Part shown: positions 1 through 7,320 of the stretch, in pieces
Layout of the letters: each line of letters begins with the position of its first letter
How positions within the stretch are numbered: the first letter of the stretch is position 1
Source: Clostridiales bacterium
GTDB taxonomy: Bacteria; Bacillota_A; Clostridia; Oscillospirales; Oscillospiraceae
Direction: 5' to 3'
NCBI GenBank assembly: GCA_014799485.1
Contig: JAAVHY010000057.1
Coordinates: forward strand, 1 to 27,492
Length of the DNA: 27,492 bases
The notes under the pieces: generated by a model
What the model saw: only the letters and a program-made list of their open reading frames with translations
What the model was told of the DNA's origin: nothing
Database searches by the model: none
Translations under genes and position numbers: made by a program

Positions 1-645
1 AACCCCATCCTGGTGCTGATCCTGGGCACCTGCCCCTTCCTGGCGGTCACCACCCAGGCGTCCAACGCCATCGGCATGGGCGCGGCGGTCACCTTCGTGC
101 TGCTGTGCTCCAACATGATGATCTCCCTGCTGCGCAAGGTCATCTCCGACAAGGTGCGCATCCCCTGCTACATCGTGGTCATCGCCTCCTTCGTCACCCT
201 GGTGCAGATGATCGTCAAGGCGTTCCTGCCCGCACTGGACGTGGCCCTGGGCCTGTATCTGCCCCTGATCGTGGTCAACTGCATCATCCTGGGCCGCGCC
301 GAGATGTTCGCCAACAAGAACGGCATCTTCGACTCCGCCCTGGACGCCATCGGCATGGGCGTGGGCTACACCCTGGCCATGCTGGCTATGGCCTCCATCC
401 GTGAGATCTTCGGCGCGGGCACCTGGTTCGGCATGGAGCTGCCGGTGCTCATCGACAACAACATCTCCATCATGACCATGGCCCCCGGCGGGTTCGCCAT
501 CTTCGGCATCCTGATCGCCATCATCAACAAGGCCAGCAACGGCAAGGCCATCAAGAAAAAGGACTTCAGCTGTGAGGGCTGCCCCAGCGCCGCCGCGTGC
601 AACGGGCAGAACTGCGCTGAGAAGAGGGAGGCTGCCGCGAAATGA
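1..645 (+). CDS. rnfE: Electron transport complex subunit RnfE (5'-truncated by window edge)
   Basis: Integral membrane subunit of the Rnf complex, which couples ferredoxin oxidation and NAD+ reduction to ion translocation. The open frame enters from position 1 (N-P-I-L...), and by comparison with the family only about 14 residues are missing, so the GTG at 13 is not the start. Visible family blocks are LGTCPFLAVTTQASNAIGMG near the start, PLIVVNCIILGRAE in the middle and a late hydrophobic helix (MAPGGFAIFGILIAII). Several membrane helices are evident. The C-terminus is a cysteine-rich tail (CEGCPSAAACNGQNC, 571-615) after a lysine patch, which is unusual against proteobacterial RnfE. The stop overlaps the rnfA start in an ATGA, indicating translational coupling. 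rnfC, rnfD and rnfG are expected upstream. The alternative, RnfA, is excluded because the next gene is RnfA. Confidence 0.95.
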   Translation, partial: NPILVLILGTCPFLAVTTQASNAIGMGAAVTFVLLCSNMMISLLRKVISDKVRIPCYIVVIASFVTLVQMIVKAFLPALDVALGLYLPLIVVNCIILGRAEMFANKNGIFDSALDAIGMGVGYTLAMLAMASIREIFGAGTWFGMELPVLIDNNISIMTMAPGGFAIFGILIAIINKASNGKAIKKKDFSCEGCPSAAACNGQNCAEKREAAAK

Positions 646-1262
646 AAGAACTTCTTGCCATCGTAATGGCCGCTGTCCTGGTCAACAACTACGTGCTGGC
701 CCAGTTCCTGGGCATCTGCCCCTTCCTGGGCGTGTCCAAGAAGCTGGACCAGGCCGCCGGCATGAGCGTGGCCGTTATCTTCGTCATGCTGCTGGCCACC
801 GCCGTCACCTACCCCATCCAGTATTTCGTGCTCAACAAGCTGGGGCTGGGCTACCTCCAGACCATCGTGTTCATCCTGGTCATCGCCGCTCTGGTGCAGC
901 TGGTGGAGATTATCCTCAAGAAGTACATCCCCGCCCTGCACGCCTCCCTGGGCGTGTACCTGCCCCTGATCACCACCAACTGCGCCGTGCTGGGCGTGTG
1001 CATCAGCAACGTGGACAACTACCTGGTGGTGAAGGAGGGCGTTGGTTTTGCCGGCGGCTTCGTCCAGGCCATGTTCAATTCCCTGGGTTCCGGCCTGGGC
1101 TTCCTGCTGGCCATGGTGCTGTTCTCCGGCGTGCGCAGCAAGGTGGACAAGTGCAAGTGCCCCGAGTGCTTCAAGGGTATGCCCATCACCCTGATTTCCG
1201 CGGCCATCGTGTCCGTGTCCTTCATGGGCTTCGCCGGCATCGTGGAAAACCTGCTGGGTTAA
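642..1262 (+). CDS. rnfA: Electron transport complex subunit RnfA
   Basis: Membrane subunit of the Rnf ferredoxin:NAD+ oxidoreductase, paralogous to RnfE and NqrE. The 206-residue product has the usual family length and about six hydrophobic helices. Family blocks include VNNYVLAQFLGICPFLGVSK near residues 14-33 and the mirrored block PLITTNCAVLGVCISN around 107-122; the conserved cysteines in these blocks are thought to bind an iron-sulfur centre between RnfA and RnfE. The ATG at 642 overlaps the rnfE stop by four bases, so translation is coupled. The stop is embedded in the ribosome site (AAGGAGGGGG, 1261-1270) of rnfB. The order rnfE-rnfA-rnfB matches clostridial rnf operons. Confidence 0.96.
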   Translation: MKELLAIVMAAVLVNNYVLAQFLGICPFLGVSKKLDQAAGMSVAVIFVMLLATAVTYPIQYFVLNKLGLGYLQTIVFILVIAALVQLVEIILKKYIPALHASLGVYLPLITTNCAVLGVCISNVDNYLVVKEGVGFAGGFVQAMFNSLGSGLGFLLAMVLFSGVRSKVDKCKCPECFKGMPITLISAAIVSVSFMGFAGIVENLLG

Positions 1263-1277
1263 GGAGGGGGAGCGTAT

Positions 1278-2102
1278 ATGGATAATCCGATCGTGATCGC
1301 TGTGCTGGTGGTGGCCGTCATCGGCCTGCTGTGCGCCGTGATGCTGACCATCGCCTCCAAGTTTATGGCCGTAGAGGTGGACGAGCGCATCCCCATGGTG
1401 CGCGAGTGCCTGCCCGGCGCCAACTGCGGCGCCTGCGGCTTCGCCGGGTGCGATGGCTACGCCGCCGCCTTGGTGGAGGACCCCGACCTGTCCGTGAGCC
1501 TGTGCGTCCCCGGCGGGGCCACCGCCTCCGCCAACATCGGCAAGGTGCTGGGCCGCGAGGCGGGCGACGTCGCCAAGCAGGTGGCGGAAGTGCGCTGCTC
1601 CGGCACCTGTGAGGCCACCTCCGTGAAGATGGACTACAACGGCCTGGAGAGCTGCGCCGCCGCCAAGCTGCTGTTCGGCGGCACAGGCAAGTGCGTCTAC
1701 GGCTGCATCGGCCTGGGCGACTGCGCCCAGGTGTGTCCCGTCAGCGCCATCCACATCAACGGCGGGCTGGCCCGGGTGGACGCGTCCGTGTGCATCGGCT
1801 GCGGCCTGTGCGCCAAGACCTGCCCCAACGGCGTCATCGCCATCCGTCCCGCCGACGCCCACATGGTGGTGGACTGCAACAGCCGCCAGAAGGGCGCGGG
1901 CACCCGCAAGAGCTGCTCCGCGGGCTGCATCGGCTGCCGCCTGTGCGAGAAGAACTGCCACAACGGGGCCATCACCGTCACCGACAACCTGGCGAGCATC
2001 GACTACGCCAAGTGCGACGGCTGCGGCAAGTGCATCGAGGTGTGTAAGGCCGGGTGCCTGGTGGCGCTGAACATCAGCAACGCCACCGTAGTGAACGGCT
2101 GA
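1278..2102 (+). CDS. rnfB: Electron transport complex subunit RnfB, polyferredoxin
   Basis: Iron-sulfur subunit that is the likely entry point for electrons from reduced ferredoxin. The 274-residue protein has one N-terminal membrane anchor (residues 4-26). An RnfB-type cluster motif follows, CX2CX4CX17C (C50, C53, C58, C76). Ferredoxin-like quartets then lie at about C139-C153, C172-C182, C217-C227 and C246-C256, consistent with two double-cluster domains. The last quartet ends in CKAG rather than CP, a mild variation. Start ATG 1278 has AAGGAGGGGG 8-17 bases upstream. It is the last rnf gene in the usual clostridial order and is followed by a long hairpin. Extended polyferredoxin RnfB proteins are known from clostridia and acetogens. 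Confidence 0.96.
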   Translation: MDNPIVIAVLVVAVIGLLCAVMLTIASKFMAVEVDERIPMVRECLPGANCGACGFAGCDGYAAALVEDPDLSVSLCVPGGATASANIGKVLGREAGDVAKQVAEVRCSGTCEATSVKMDYNGLESCAAAKLLFGGTGKCVYGCIGLGDCAQVCPVSAIHINGGLARVDASVCIGCGLCAKTCPNGVIAIRPADAHMVVDCNSRQKGAGTRKSCSAGCIGCRLCEKNCHNGAITVTDNLASIDYAKCDGCGKCIEVCKAGCLVALNISNATVVNG

Positions 2103-2116
2103 CAAAGGATAAAAAA

Positions 2117-2160
2117 CGCAACGGGGGAAGGCCGTGAGGGCTTTCCCTCTGTTGCGGTTT
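2117..2160. terminator. Long hairpin after rnfB, possible bidirectional terminator
   Basis: The arms CGCAAC (2117-2122) and GTTGCG (2151-2156) pair and continue inward through a G-rich/C-T-rich stem (2123-2133 with 2139-2150, one bulged C) to a five-base loop. On the plus strand only a short GGTTT follows, so termination may be partial. On the minus strand the hairpin is followed by TTTTTT (complement of 2111-2116), a better terminator. It separates rnfB from the NusG-II gene and probably lowers read-through into the genes downstream. Confidence 0.7.
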
Positions 2161-2235
2161 GAGAGGTTGTGTCCATCCCCGGCGGTTTCGCATCCGGCGA
2201 TGGACAGAGGCTCTGAACAAAGGAGGGCGCGGGGC

Positions 2236-2616
2236 TTGGCGGACGGAGGGAAAACACGGCGGAACGACATTTTGCTCATCGCCGCCCTGCTGGTCCTGGG
2301 CGGGGCGCTGGCCCTGTTCCTGTACGTCACCCGGCAGGGCGGGGGATATGTGTCCGTCCAGATCGGCGGGGAGACCGTGATGGAGCTGCCCCTCGGCGAA
2401 GATACTCGGATTGTACTGGGACAAGGAGCGCATACCAATACCCTGGTCATCGAAAACGGGACGGTCCGGGTGATCGAAGCCTCCTGCCCCGACCAGATCT
2501 GCGTCAACCACGGGGCCGTCCAATACGCGGGGGAGTCCATCGTCTGCCTGCCGCATAGATTGGTGGTCACGGTGGAGGGCGGTCAGGTAAACGATGTGGA
2601 CGCGACAGCCAAGTGA
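2236..2616 (+). CDS. NusG domain II-containing membrane-anchored protein
   Basis: Small (126 residue) protein of the NusG_II family, unrelated in role to transcription factor NusG. One membrane helix (about residues 12-32, ILLIAALLVLGGALALFLYV) is followed by an extracytoplasmic beta domain with the family signature ASCPDQICVNHG, whose CPDxxC cysteines could form a disulfide or a redox pair. The frame is open further upstream (GTG 2134, ATG 2200), but those starts lie in or just after the terminator hairpin. The TTG at 2236 sits 9 bases after a consensus AGGAGG (2221-2226), which I take as the start. It is followed at once by a Gx-transporter gene; this pairing recurs in Firmicutes near Rnf, ApbE or flavin-protein genes. 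Role in redox or flavin traffic is inference. Confidence 0.82.
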   Translation: MADGGKTRRNDILLIAALLVLGGALALFLYVTRQGGGYVSVQIGGETVMELPLGEDTRIVLGQGAHTNTLVIENGTVRVIEASCPDQICVNHGAVQYAGESIVCLPHRLVVTVEGGQVNDVDATAK

Positions 2617-2626
2617 GGGAAGCGGC

Positions 2627-3115
2627 ATGAAAGCATCGAAAGTCGCCCAATACGGGCTGATCACCGCCCTGGCCCTGGTGCTGTCCTATCTGGAATCCCT
2701 CCTGCCGCCCCTGGGCGTGCCCGGGGTGAAGCTGGGTCTGCCCAACCTCGCCGTGGTGTTTGCCCTGTACCGTCTGAGCTGGAAGGACGCCTGCGTCATC
2801 TCACTGGTGCGGGTGGCGCTGGTGGCTCTGCTGTTCGGCAATGGGGCCAGTCTGGCCTACAGCGCGGCGGGGGCCGCGTTGAGCCTCGCCGTCATGGGCT
2901 TGCTGTGGAAAACGGGGAAGTTTTCCTCGGTGGGCGTCAGCGTAGCGGGGGGCGTAGCCCACAACGCGGGGCAGATTCTGGTGGCTATGGCCATGCTGGA
3001 GACGTCCCGGCTGGCGTGGTATCTGCCGGTGCTGTGGATCTCCGGGACGGTGGCCGGGGTGCTCATCGGCATCGTGTCCGGGGTGCTGGTGAAGCGGGTG
3101 CCGAAACAAAAATGA
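2627..3115 (+). CDS. Gx transporter family membrane protein (heptaprenyl diphosphate synthase component I-like)
   Basis: Polytopic membrane protein of 162 residues with about five hydrophobic helices, resembling the substrate-binding (S) components of ECF-type transporters. The family pattern near the N-terminus is GLITALALVLSYLESLLPP followed by GVKLGLPNLAVVFALY. Older databases call it heptaprenyl diphosphate synthase component I, but no prenyl synthase motif is present, so transport of a lipid-, quinone- or flavin-related molecule is more plausible. ATG 2627 is preferred over the in-frame ATG at 2594, because 2594 lies inside the upstream gene and 2627 follows GAGGGA (2616-2620). Only ten bases separate it from the NusG-II gene, so the two are co-translated. 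Confidence 0.85.
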   Translation: MKASKVAQYGLITALALVLSYLESLLPPLGVPGVKLGLPNLAVVFALYRLSWKDACVISLVRVALVALLFGNGASLAYSAAGAALSLAVMGLLWKTGKFSSVGVSVAGGVAHNAGQILVAMAMLETSRLAWYLPVLWISGTVAGVLIGIVSGVLVKRVPKQK

Positions 3116-3125
3116 GGTGATTTGC

Positions 3126-3323
3126 GTGAAGAAAAGTACAGTCAATTTGATGTGCGCCGTCCTCTGGGCAATTGGCGCTTGGGCATGGCTTCCCGGTTTT
3201 TCCGGTCTGCCGGAGGGCAGCGTGAACTGGCCCCGGGTTGTCCTCCCCATCCTCTGCGCCGCCGCCTGTGTATGTCAGCTGGTTCAGTATTTCAAAAACC
3301 GCAAAATAGAGTGCGAAGAATAA
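3126..3323 (+). CDS. Small two-helix membrane protein, function unknown
   Basis: A 65-residue product with two predicted membrane segments (about residues 6-24 and 36-54) separated by a short loop with LPEGSVNWP, ending in a charged tail (NRKIECEE). Two in-frame GTG codons compete. The one at 3126 lies five bases after AGGTGA (3115-3120); the one at 3117 overlaps that site, so 3126 is chosen. It begins ten bases after the Gx-transporter stop and its own stop is part of the ribosome site of the next gene (TAAGGAGG, 3321-3328). Codon use matches the neighbours, which supports a real gene. I do not recognise a family. It could be an accessory subunit of the adjacent membrane protein. Confidence 0.65.
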   Translation: MKKSTVNLMCAVLWAIGAWAWLPGFSGLPEGSVNWPRVVLPILCAAACVCQLVQYFKNRKIECEE

Positions 3324-3336
3324 GGAGGTCTTGTCC

Positions 3337-4005
3337 ATGAATTTGAACACGACCGGGCTGTTTGACCTGCGCCACTCCCAGGCGGGTGAATACCTGGCCC
3401 GATTTGAATACCCCTGGCAGGCGCTGGACGGCATCAAGGAGCTGATTTTGGCCCTGGGCCCCGCGCTGGGGGAGGACTATGAGGAGCGCGCCCCCCAGGT
3501 GTGGGTGCACAAGACGGCAACGGTGGCCTCCACCGCTTTCCTGGGCGCGCCCTGCGTCATCGGGCCGGACACCGAGGTGCGCCACTGCGCCTTCATCCGG
3601 GGCTCCGCCCTGGTGGGGGCCAACTGCGTGGTGGGCAACTCGGTGGAGCTGAAAAACGTCATCCTGTTTGACAATGTGCAGACACCCCACTATAATTACG
3701 TGGGCGACTCCATCCTGGGCTATAAGAGCCACATGGGGGCGGGGTCCATCACCTCCAACGTGAAGTCCGACAAGACGCCGGTGGTGGTGAAAAACGAGGG
3801 CGAGGCCATGGAGACGGGCCGGAAGAAGTTCGGCGCCATGCTGGGCGACTTCGTAGAGGTGGGCTGCAACAGCGTGCTCAACCCGGGCACCGTCATCGGC
3901 CCCCGCAGCAATATCTATCCCGTTTCCTGCGTCCGGGGGGTCGTCCCGGCGGACAGCATCTATAAGACGGGCGGGGTCATCGTCCCCAAGCGAAAGGAAG
4001 ATTGA
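3337..4005 (+). CDS. Left-handed beta-helix acyltransferase, GlmU C-terminal-like
   Basis: A 222-residue protein dominated by imperfect hexapeptide repeats of a left-handed parallel beta-helix, for example AFLGAPCVIGPDTEVRHCAF and SALVGANCVVGNSVELKNVI. The later block with HYNYVGDSILG and MGAGSITSN resembles the acetyl-CoA region of GlmU, followed by VVVKN and GDFVEVGCNSVLNPGTVIGP. The N-terminal nucleotidyltransferase half of GlmU is absent; the first 55 residues are a short lead-in. Likely role: acetyltransfer to glucosamine-1-phosphate or a related sugar phosphate, supported by glmM four bases downstream. ATG 3337 has AGGAGG (3323-3328) eight bases upstream; the in-frame TTG at 3331 is too close. 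Such proteins are often annotated UDP-N-acetylglucosamine pyrophosphorylase, which the domain content does not support. Confidence 0.8.
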   Translation: MNLNTTGLFDLRHSQAGEYLARFEYPWQALDGIKELILALGPALGEDYEERAPQVWVHKTATVASTAFLGAPCVIGPDTEVRHCAFIRGSALVGANCVVGNSVELKNVILFDNVQTPHYNYVGDSILGYKSHMGAGSITSNVKSDKTPVVVKNEGEAMETGRKKFGAMLGDFVEVGCNSVLNPGTVIGPRSNIYPVSCVRGVVPADSIYKTGGVIVPKRKED

Positions 4006-4009
4006 GTTT

Positions 4010-5380
4010 ATGGGCAAATATTTCGGCACCGACGGCTTCCGGGGCAAGGCGAATGTGGAGCTCACCGCCGACCACGCCTACCAGGTGGGCCGGTTTTTGG
4101 GCTGGTACTACAGCCGGGAGGACCACAGGGCCCGCGTCGTGGTGGGCAAGGACACCCGGCGCTCCAGCTATGTGCTGGAGTACGCCATCAGCGCGGGCAT
4201 GGCCGCCTCCGGGGCGGACGTGTACCTGCTCCACGTCACCACCACCCCCTCCGTGTCCTATGTCACCCGGACGGACGGCTTCGACTGCGGCGTGATGATC
4301 TCCGCCTCCCACAACCCCTACTACGACAACGGCGTCAAGCTGCTCAACCGGGAGGGGGAGAAGATGGACGAGGCCACCATCCGGCTGGTGGAGGACTATC
4401 TGGATGGCAACCTGAATGTGGACGGGCGGCCCATCCCCAAGCTGCCCTTCGCCACGGGGGCGGATGTGGGCAGCATCGTGGACTACACCGCCGGCCGCAA
4501 CCGGTACATGGGCTACCTGATCTCCCTGGCGGTGTACTCCTTCCGGGGGAAGAAGATCGCCCTGGACTGCGCCAACGGCTCCGCCTGGTCCATCGCGCCC
4601 AACGTGTTCCGCTCCCTGGGGGCGGACGTGCGGGTCATCAACGACCAGCCGGACGGGCTGAACATCAACCTGGACGCGGGCTCTACCCATATCGAGGGGC
4701 TGTGCAGGTACGTGGTGGAGCACGGCTGCGACGCGGGCTTCGCCTTCGACGGGGACGCGGACCGCTGCCTGGCCGTGGACGAGAAGGGGAACGTGGTCAA
4801 CGGCGACCAGATCATGTACCTGTACGGCGTATACATGAAGGAGCGGGGCAAGCTGCTCACCAACACGGTGGTCACCACCGTCATGTCCAACTTCGGGCTG
4901 TACAAGGCGCTGGACAAGGCGGGCATCGGCTACGAAAAGACCGCCGTGGGCGACAAGTATGTGTACGAGGAGATGGTACACGGCGGGCACCGCATCGGCG
5001 GCGAGCAGTCGGGGCACATCATCTTCTCCAAATATGCCCGGACGGGGGACGGCATCCTCACTTCCTTGAAGATCATGGAGGTCATGATGGCAAAGAAGGA
5101 GACGCTGAGCCGTCTGGCCGAGCCGGTGACCATCTATCCCCAGGTGCTCATCAACGTGCGGGTGAAGGATAAAAAAACCGCCCAGGACGACCCGGCGGTC
5201 CAGGCGGCGGTGCGGGCCGTGGCCGACGAGCTGGGCGGCACGGGCCGCATCCTGGTGCGGGAGTCGGGCACCGAGCCGCTGGTGCGGGTGATGGTGGAGG
5301 CCCCGGGAAAGGGGCAGTGCCAGGAACTGGCCCAAGGCGTGGTGGATGTGATCATCGCGCAGGGGCACAAAGCGGAATAA
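4010..5380 (+). CDS. glmM: Phosphoglucosamine mutase
   Basis: Interconverts glucosamine-6-phosphate and glucosamine-1-phosphate on the path to UDP-GlcNAc and peptidoglycan. The 456-residue length fits the alpha-D-phosphohexomutase family. Landmarks in order are FGTDGFRG at residues 5-12, the phosphoserine loop ISASHNPYYDNGVK with Ser100, the metal-binding FDGDADRC loop, the GEQSGHI sugar-specificity loop with TGDGIL, and the phosphate-binding RESGTEPLVRVMVE near the C-terminus. The SASHNPYYDNG and EQSGHI forms point to GlmM rather than a phosphoglucomutase or phosphomannomutase. It starts at ATG 4010, four bases after the acyltransferase stop, with GAAAGGAAG upstream. It is GC-rich like the rnf genes and is followed abruptly by AT-rich DNA. 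Confidence 0.93.
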   Translation: MGKYFGTDGFRGKANVELTADHAYQVGRFLGWYYSREDHRARVVVGKDTRRSSYVLEYAISAGMAASGADVYLLHVTTTPSVSYVTRTDGFDCGVMISASHNPYYDNGVKLLNREGEKMDEATIRLVEDYLDGNLNVDGRPIPKLPFATGADVGSIVDYTAGRNRYMGYLISLAVYSFRGKKIALDCANGSAWSIAPNVFRSLGADVRVINDQPDGLNINLDAGSTHIEGLCRYVVEHGCDAGFAFDGDADRCLAVDEKGNVVNGDQIMYLYGVYMKERGKLLTNTVVTTVMSNFGLYKALDKAGIGYEKTAVGDKYVYEEMVHGGHRIGGEQSGHIIFSKYARTGDGILTSLKIMEVMMAKKETLSRLAEPVTIYPQVLINVRVKDKKTAQDDPAVQAAVRAVADELGGTGRILVRESGTEPLVRVMVEAPGKGQCQELAQGVVDVIIAQGHKAE

Positions 5381-5384
5381 ATAA

Positions 5385-5396
5385 ACGGCTGGCCGT
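5385..5396 (+). other. Small inverted repeat after glmM
   Basis: ACGGC-TG-GCCGT forms a perfect five-base inverted repeat five bases after the glmM stop, followed by ATTAAATCTTTATG. It may act as a weak terminator, but the stem is short and the T-run poor. It also marks where composition switches from GC-rich to AT-rich. Confidence 0.35.
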
Positions 5397-5436
5397 ATTA
5401 AATCTTTATGTGCACAAAAGTTTAGTAGGGGGAAAA

Positions 5437-6474
5437 ATGAAAAACAAAAATCAAATTCTTATTGATGATGCAAATATGGTCATCAGCAAGGTCGATTTAA
5501 GTGGGATAAACGGCTGCAAAATCCTTGTTGCCGGAGCAAGTGGGCTGATTGGAACACATATTGTTTATTCAATAAAGCAGTATGTCGAAACAACGGGTGC
5601 TGACGTTGAGCTATATATTATTACACGCGGTGAACTCCCTGCTCAGATGGATTTCGCAAACGAATGTGGTTGGATAAAGGTTTTCAAGGGCGAGATGACT
5701 GACAGCAGTTTTTTGCGCGCGCTTCCCGCAGTTGATATAATTATCGACGCAGCAGGTTATGGTCAGCCGCTTCGCTTTATGAATGAGGCGGCAAATACAT
5801 TGAAAATCAACACATATACCATCTTTGAACTAATGGAAAAGCTTAAGCGCCCTGGGAAATTCCTGTTTATGTCCTCGAGTGCGGTCTACACTGGATTGAG
5901 CGAAACGCCTTTCCGTGAAGAGGAGGTAGGCAATTCAAACACCAACCATCCACGGGCTTGTTACATTGAGGGGAAAAAATGCGGCGAAGCAATATGCAAC
6001 GCATACCGCATGGAAGGCGTTGATGCAAAAAGTGTAAGATTATCGATCACTTATGGCCCTGGAACGAAAAAGGACGACGTGCGAGTAATGAATACCTTTA
6101 TAAGATCGGCGCTGATCGAAAAGCAAATAAAACTACTGGACGATGGCAAGGCGCAAAAGGCGTTTATGTATGTTTCAGATGCGGTTGAGCTTATATGGAA
6201 AATGCTTTTGTTCGGCAAAGAATCAATCTACAACATTGGGGGCAGTGAACAGATAAGCATCGCACAGTTAGCGCATATTATCGGCGATTATTGCAATGCC
6301 CCGGTTATTTTGAACGAGGGGAACAGAGACGCTGTAAAGGGTGCCATTGCCGCCGAGTTGCTCAGCATGGAGCGAGTGGCAAAAGAGTTTGGGAAAAACG
6401 ATTATATTGGAATTGAACAGGGTACTCGGCGTACGATAAATTGGGCGAGGCTGAATCTCTACGATCAGACCTGA
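5437..6474 (+). CDS. NAD-dependent epimerase/dehydratase family protein (extended SDR)
   Basis: A 345-residue extended short-chain dehydrogenase acting on a nucleotide-activated sugar. The Rossmann motif is GASGLIG (residues 33-39). The catalytic elements are SSS (146-148) and YIEGK (Tyr176, Lys180). The late block AFMYVSDAVELIWKML resembles the RDF-(Y)VxD region of dTDP-glucose dehydratases and UDP-glucuronate decarboxylases. The exact substrate cannot be read. ATG 5437 follows TAGGGGG (5426-5432); an upstream in-frame extension overlaps glmM and is rejected. The gene is clearly AT-richer than glmM, with many A/T third positions and AGA and ATA codons. It is followed at 13 bases by split transketolase genes, so the three probably make one modified sugar. 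Confidence 0.85.
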   Translation: MKNKNQILIDDANMVISKVDLSGINGCKILVAGASGLIGTHIVYSIKQYVETTGADVELYIITRGELPAQMDFANECGWIKVFKGEMTDSSFLRALPAVDIIIDAAGYGQPLRFMNEAANTLKINTYTIFELMEKLKRPGKFLFMSSSAVYTGLSETPFREEEVGNSNTNHPRACYIEGKKCGEAICNAYRMEGVDAKSVRLSITYGPGTKKDDVRVMNTFIRSALIEKQIKLLDDGKAQKAFMYVSDAVELIWKMLLFGKESIYNIGGSEQISIAQLAHIIGDYCNAPVILNEGNRDAVKGAIAAELLSMERVAKEFGKNDYIGIEQGTRRTINWARLNLYDQT

Positions 6475-6487
6475 AGGAGCTGCCGAT

Positions 6488-7303
6488 ATGTACAGCATAG
6501 AAGAGCTAACATCGAAAACAAAACAAATCAAGCGAAGGTGCCTTGAGATGTGCGTAAATGCGGGAATAGGCCATGTCACGACCGCATTTTCCTGTGCGGA
6601 GATAATGACTGCGTTGTATTATCGTATTATGGACATTGATGCTTCCTGCCCGGACTGGGAGGACAGGGACCGCTTTATCATGAGCAAAAACCACGGCAGC
6701 GTCATCACATATCCGATCCTTGCTGATTTGGGATTTATTGAGGACGATGATTTGCGGACGTTTATGGGTGACGGCAGCAATATCGGCGGGCACTCTAAAA
6801 TATGCGTGAGTGGTGTGGACTTTTCAGGAGGTTCCCTCGGCATAGGGTTGGGTGTGGCATGCGGTTTAGCGTATGGTGCGCGGCTTTCAGGAAAGGGTTA
6901 TAAAACATATTGCCTGGTCGGCGACGGCGAATGCTACGAGGGCTCGATTTGGGAAGCGGCGATGTTTGCCGGAAGCAACGACTTGAGCAATCTTGTTGTA
7001 ATTCTGGACAGAAACGGTATGGCTTGTACGGATTTTACCGAGCATATGCTGAGGCAGGAACCCGTTAAGGCTAAATGGGAAGCTTTTAATTGGGAAACCA
7101 TAGAGATTGATGGGCACAACATGGGCGAGGTAGTGTCGGCGCTGGAATTTGCAAAACAATACAGAGGCAAAAAACCGATATGCATCATTGCAAAAACGGT
7201 GAAAGGTAATGGAATAGATTTCATGAGCAACAATCCGCTTATGCACGGGGCCGCGCCAAGGGGAGAACAGATTGCTGCGGCGTTTGAACAAATCGACTGC
7301 TGA
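6488..7303 (+). CDS. Transketolase-like N-terminal (thiamine diphosphate-binding) subunit
   Basis: A 271-residue polypeptide equivalent to the first third of transketolase. It carries the thiamine-diphosphate/Mg2+ signature GDGECYEGSIWEA (GDG at 145-147) ending in ILDRN (Asn176), and earlier blocks CVNAGIGHVTTAFSCAEIM and GGSLGIGLGVACG typical of transketolases. Split transketolases of this size pair with a separate pyrimidine-binding subunit, encoded next. Start ATG 6488 follows AAGGAG (6474-6479), which overlaps the epimerase stop. AT-rich like its neighbours. Besides a pentose-phosphate role, split transketolases beside sugar epimerases occur in polysaccharide clusters, where two-carbon transfer to an activated sugar is suspected; that is inference here. 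Confidence 0.9.
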   Translation: MYSIEELTSKTKQIKRRCLEMCVNAGIGHVTTAFSCAEIMTALYYRIMDIDASCPDWEDRDRFIMSKNHGSVITYPILADLGFIEDDDLRTFMGDGSNIGGHSKICVSGVDFSGGSLGIGLGVACGLAYGARLSGKGYKTYCLVGDGECYEGSIWEAAMFAGSNDLSNLVVILDRNGMACTDFTEHMLRQEPVKAKWEAFNWETIEIDGHNMGEVVSALEFAKQYRGKKPICIIAKTVKGNGIDFMSNNPLMHGAAPRGEQIAAAFEQIDC

Positions 7304-7320
7304 TATCTTTAGGAGTACAT

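Noticed and set aside
2134..2235. Earlier GTG or ATG starts for the NusG-II protein
   Set aside because: They fall in or just after the terminator hairpin and give an uncharacteristic N-terminus; TTG 2236 has an ideally spaced AGGAGG.
366..2570. Very long minus-strand open frame opposite rnfA and rnfB
   Set aside because: A GC-rich shadow: its product is rich in His, Gly, Ala and Asp in low-complexity runs, and it runs opposite clearly conserved rnf genes.
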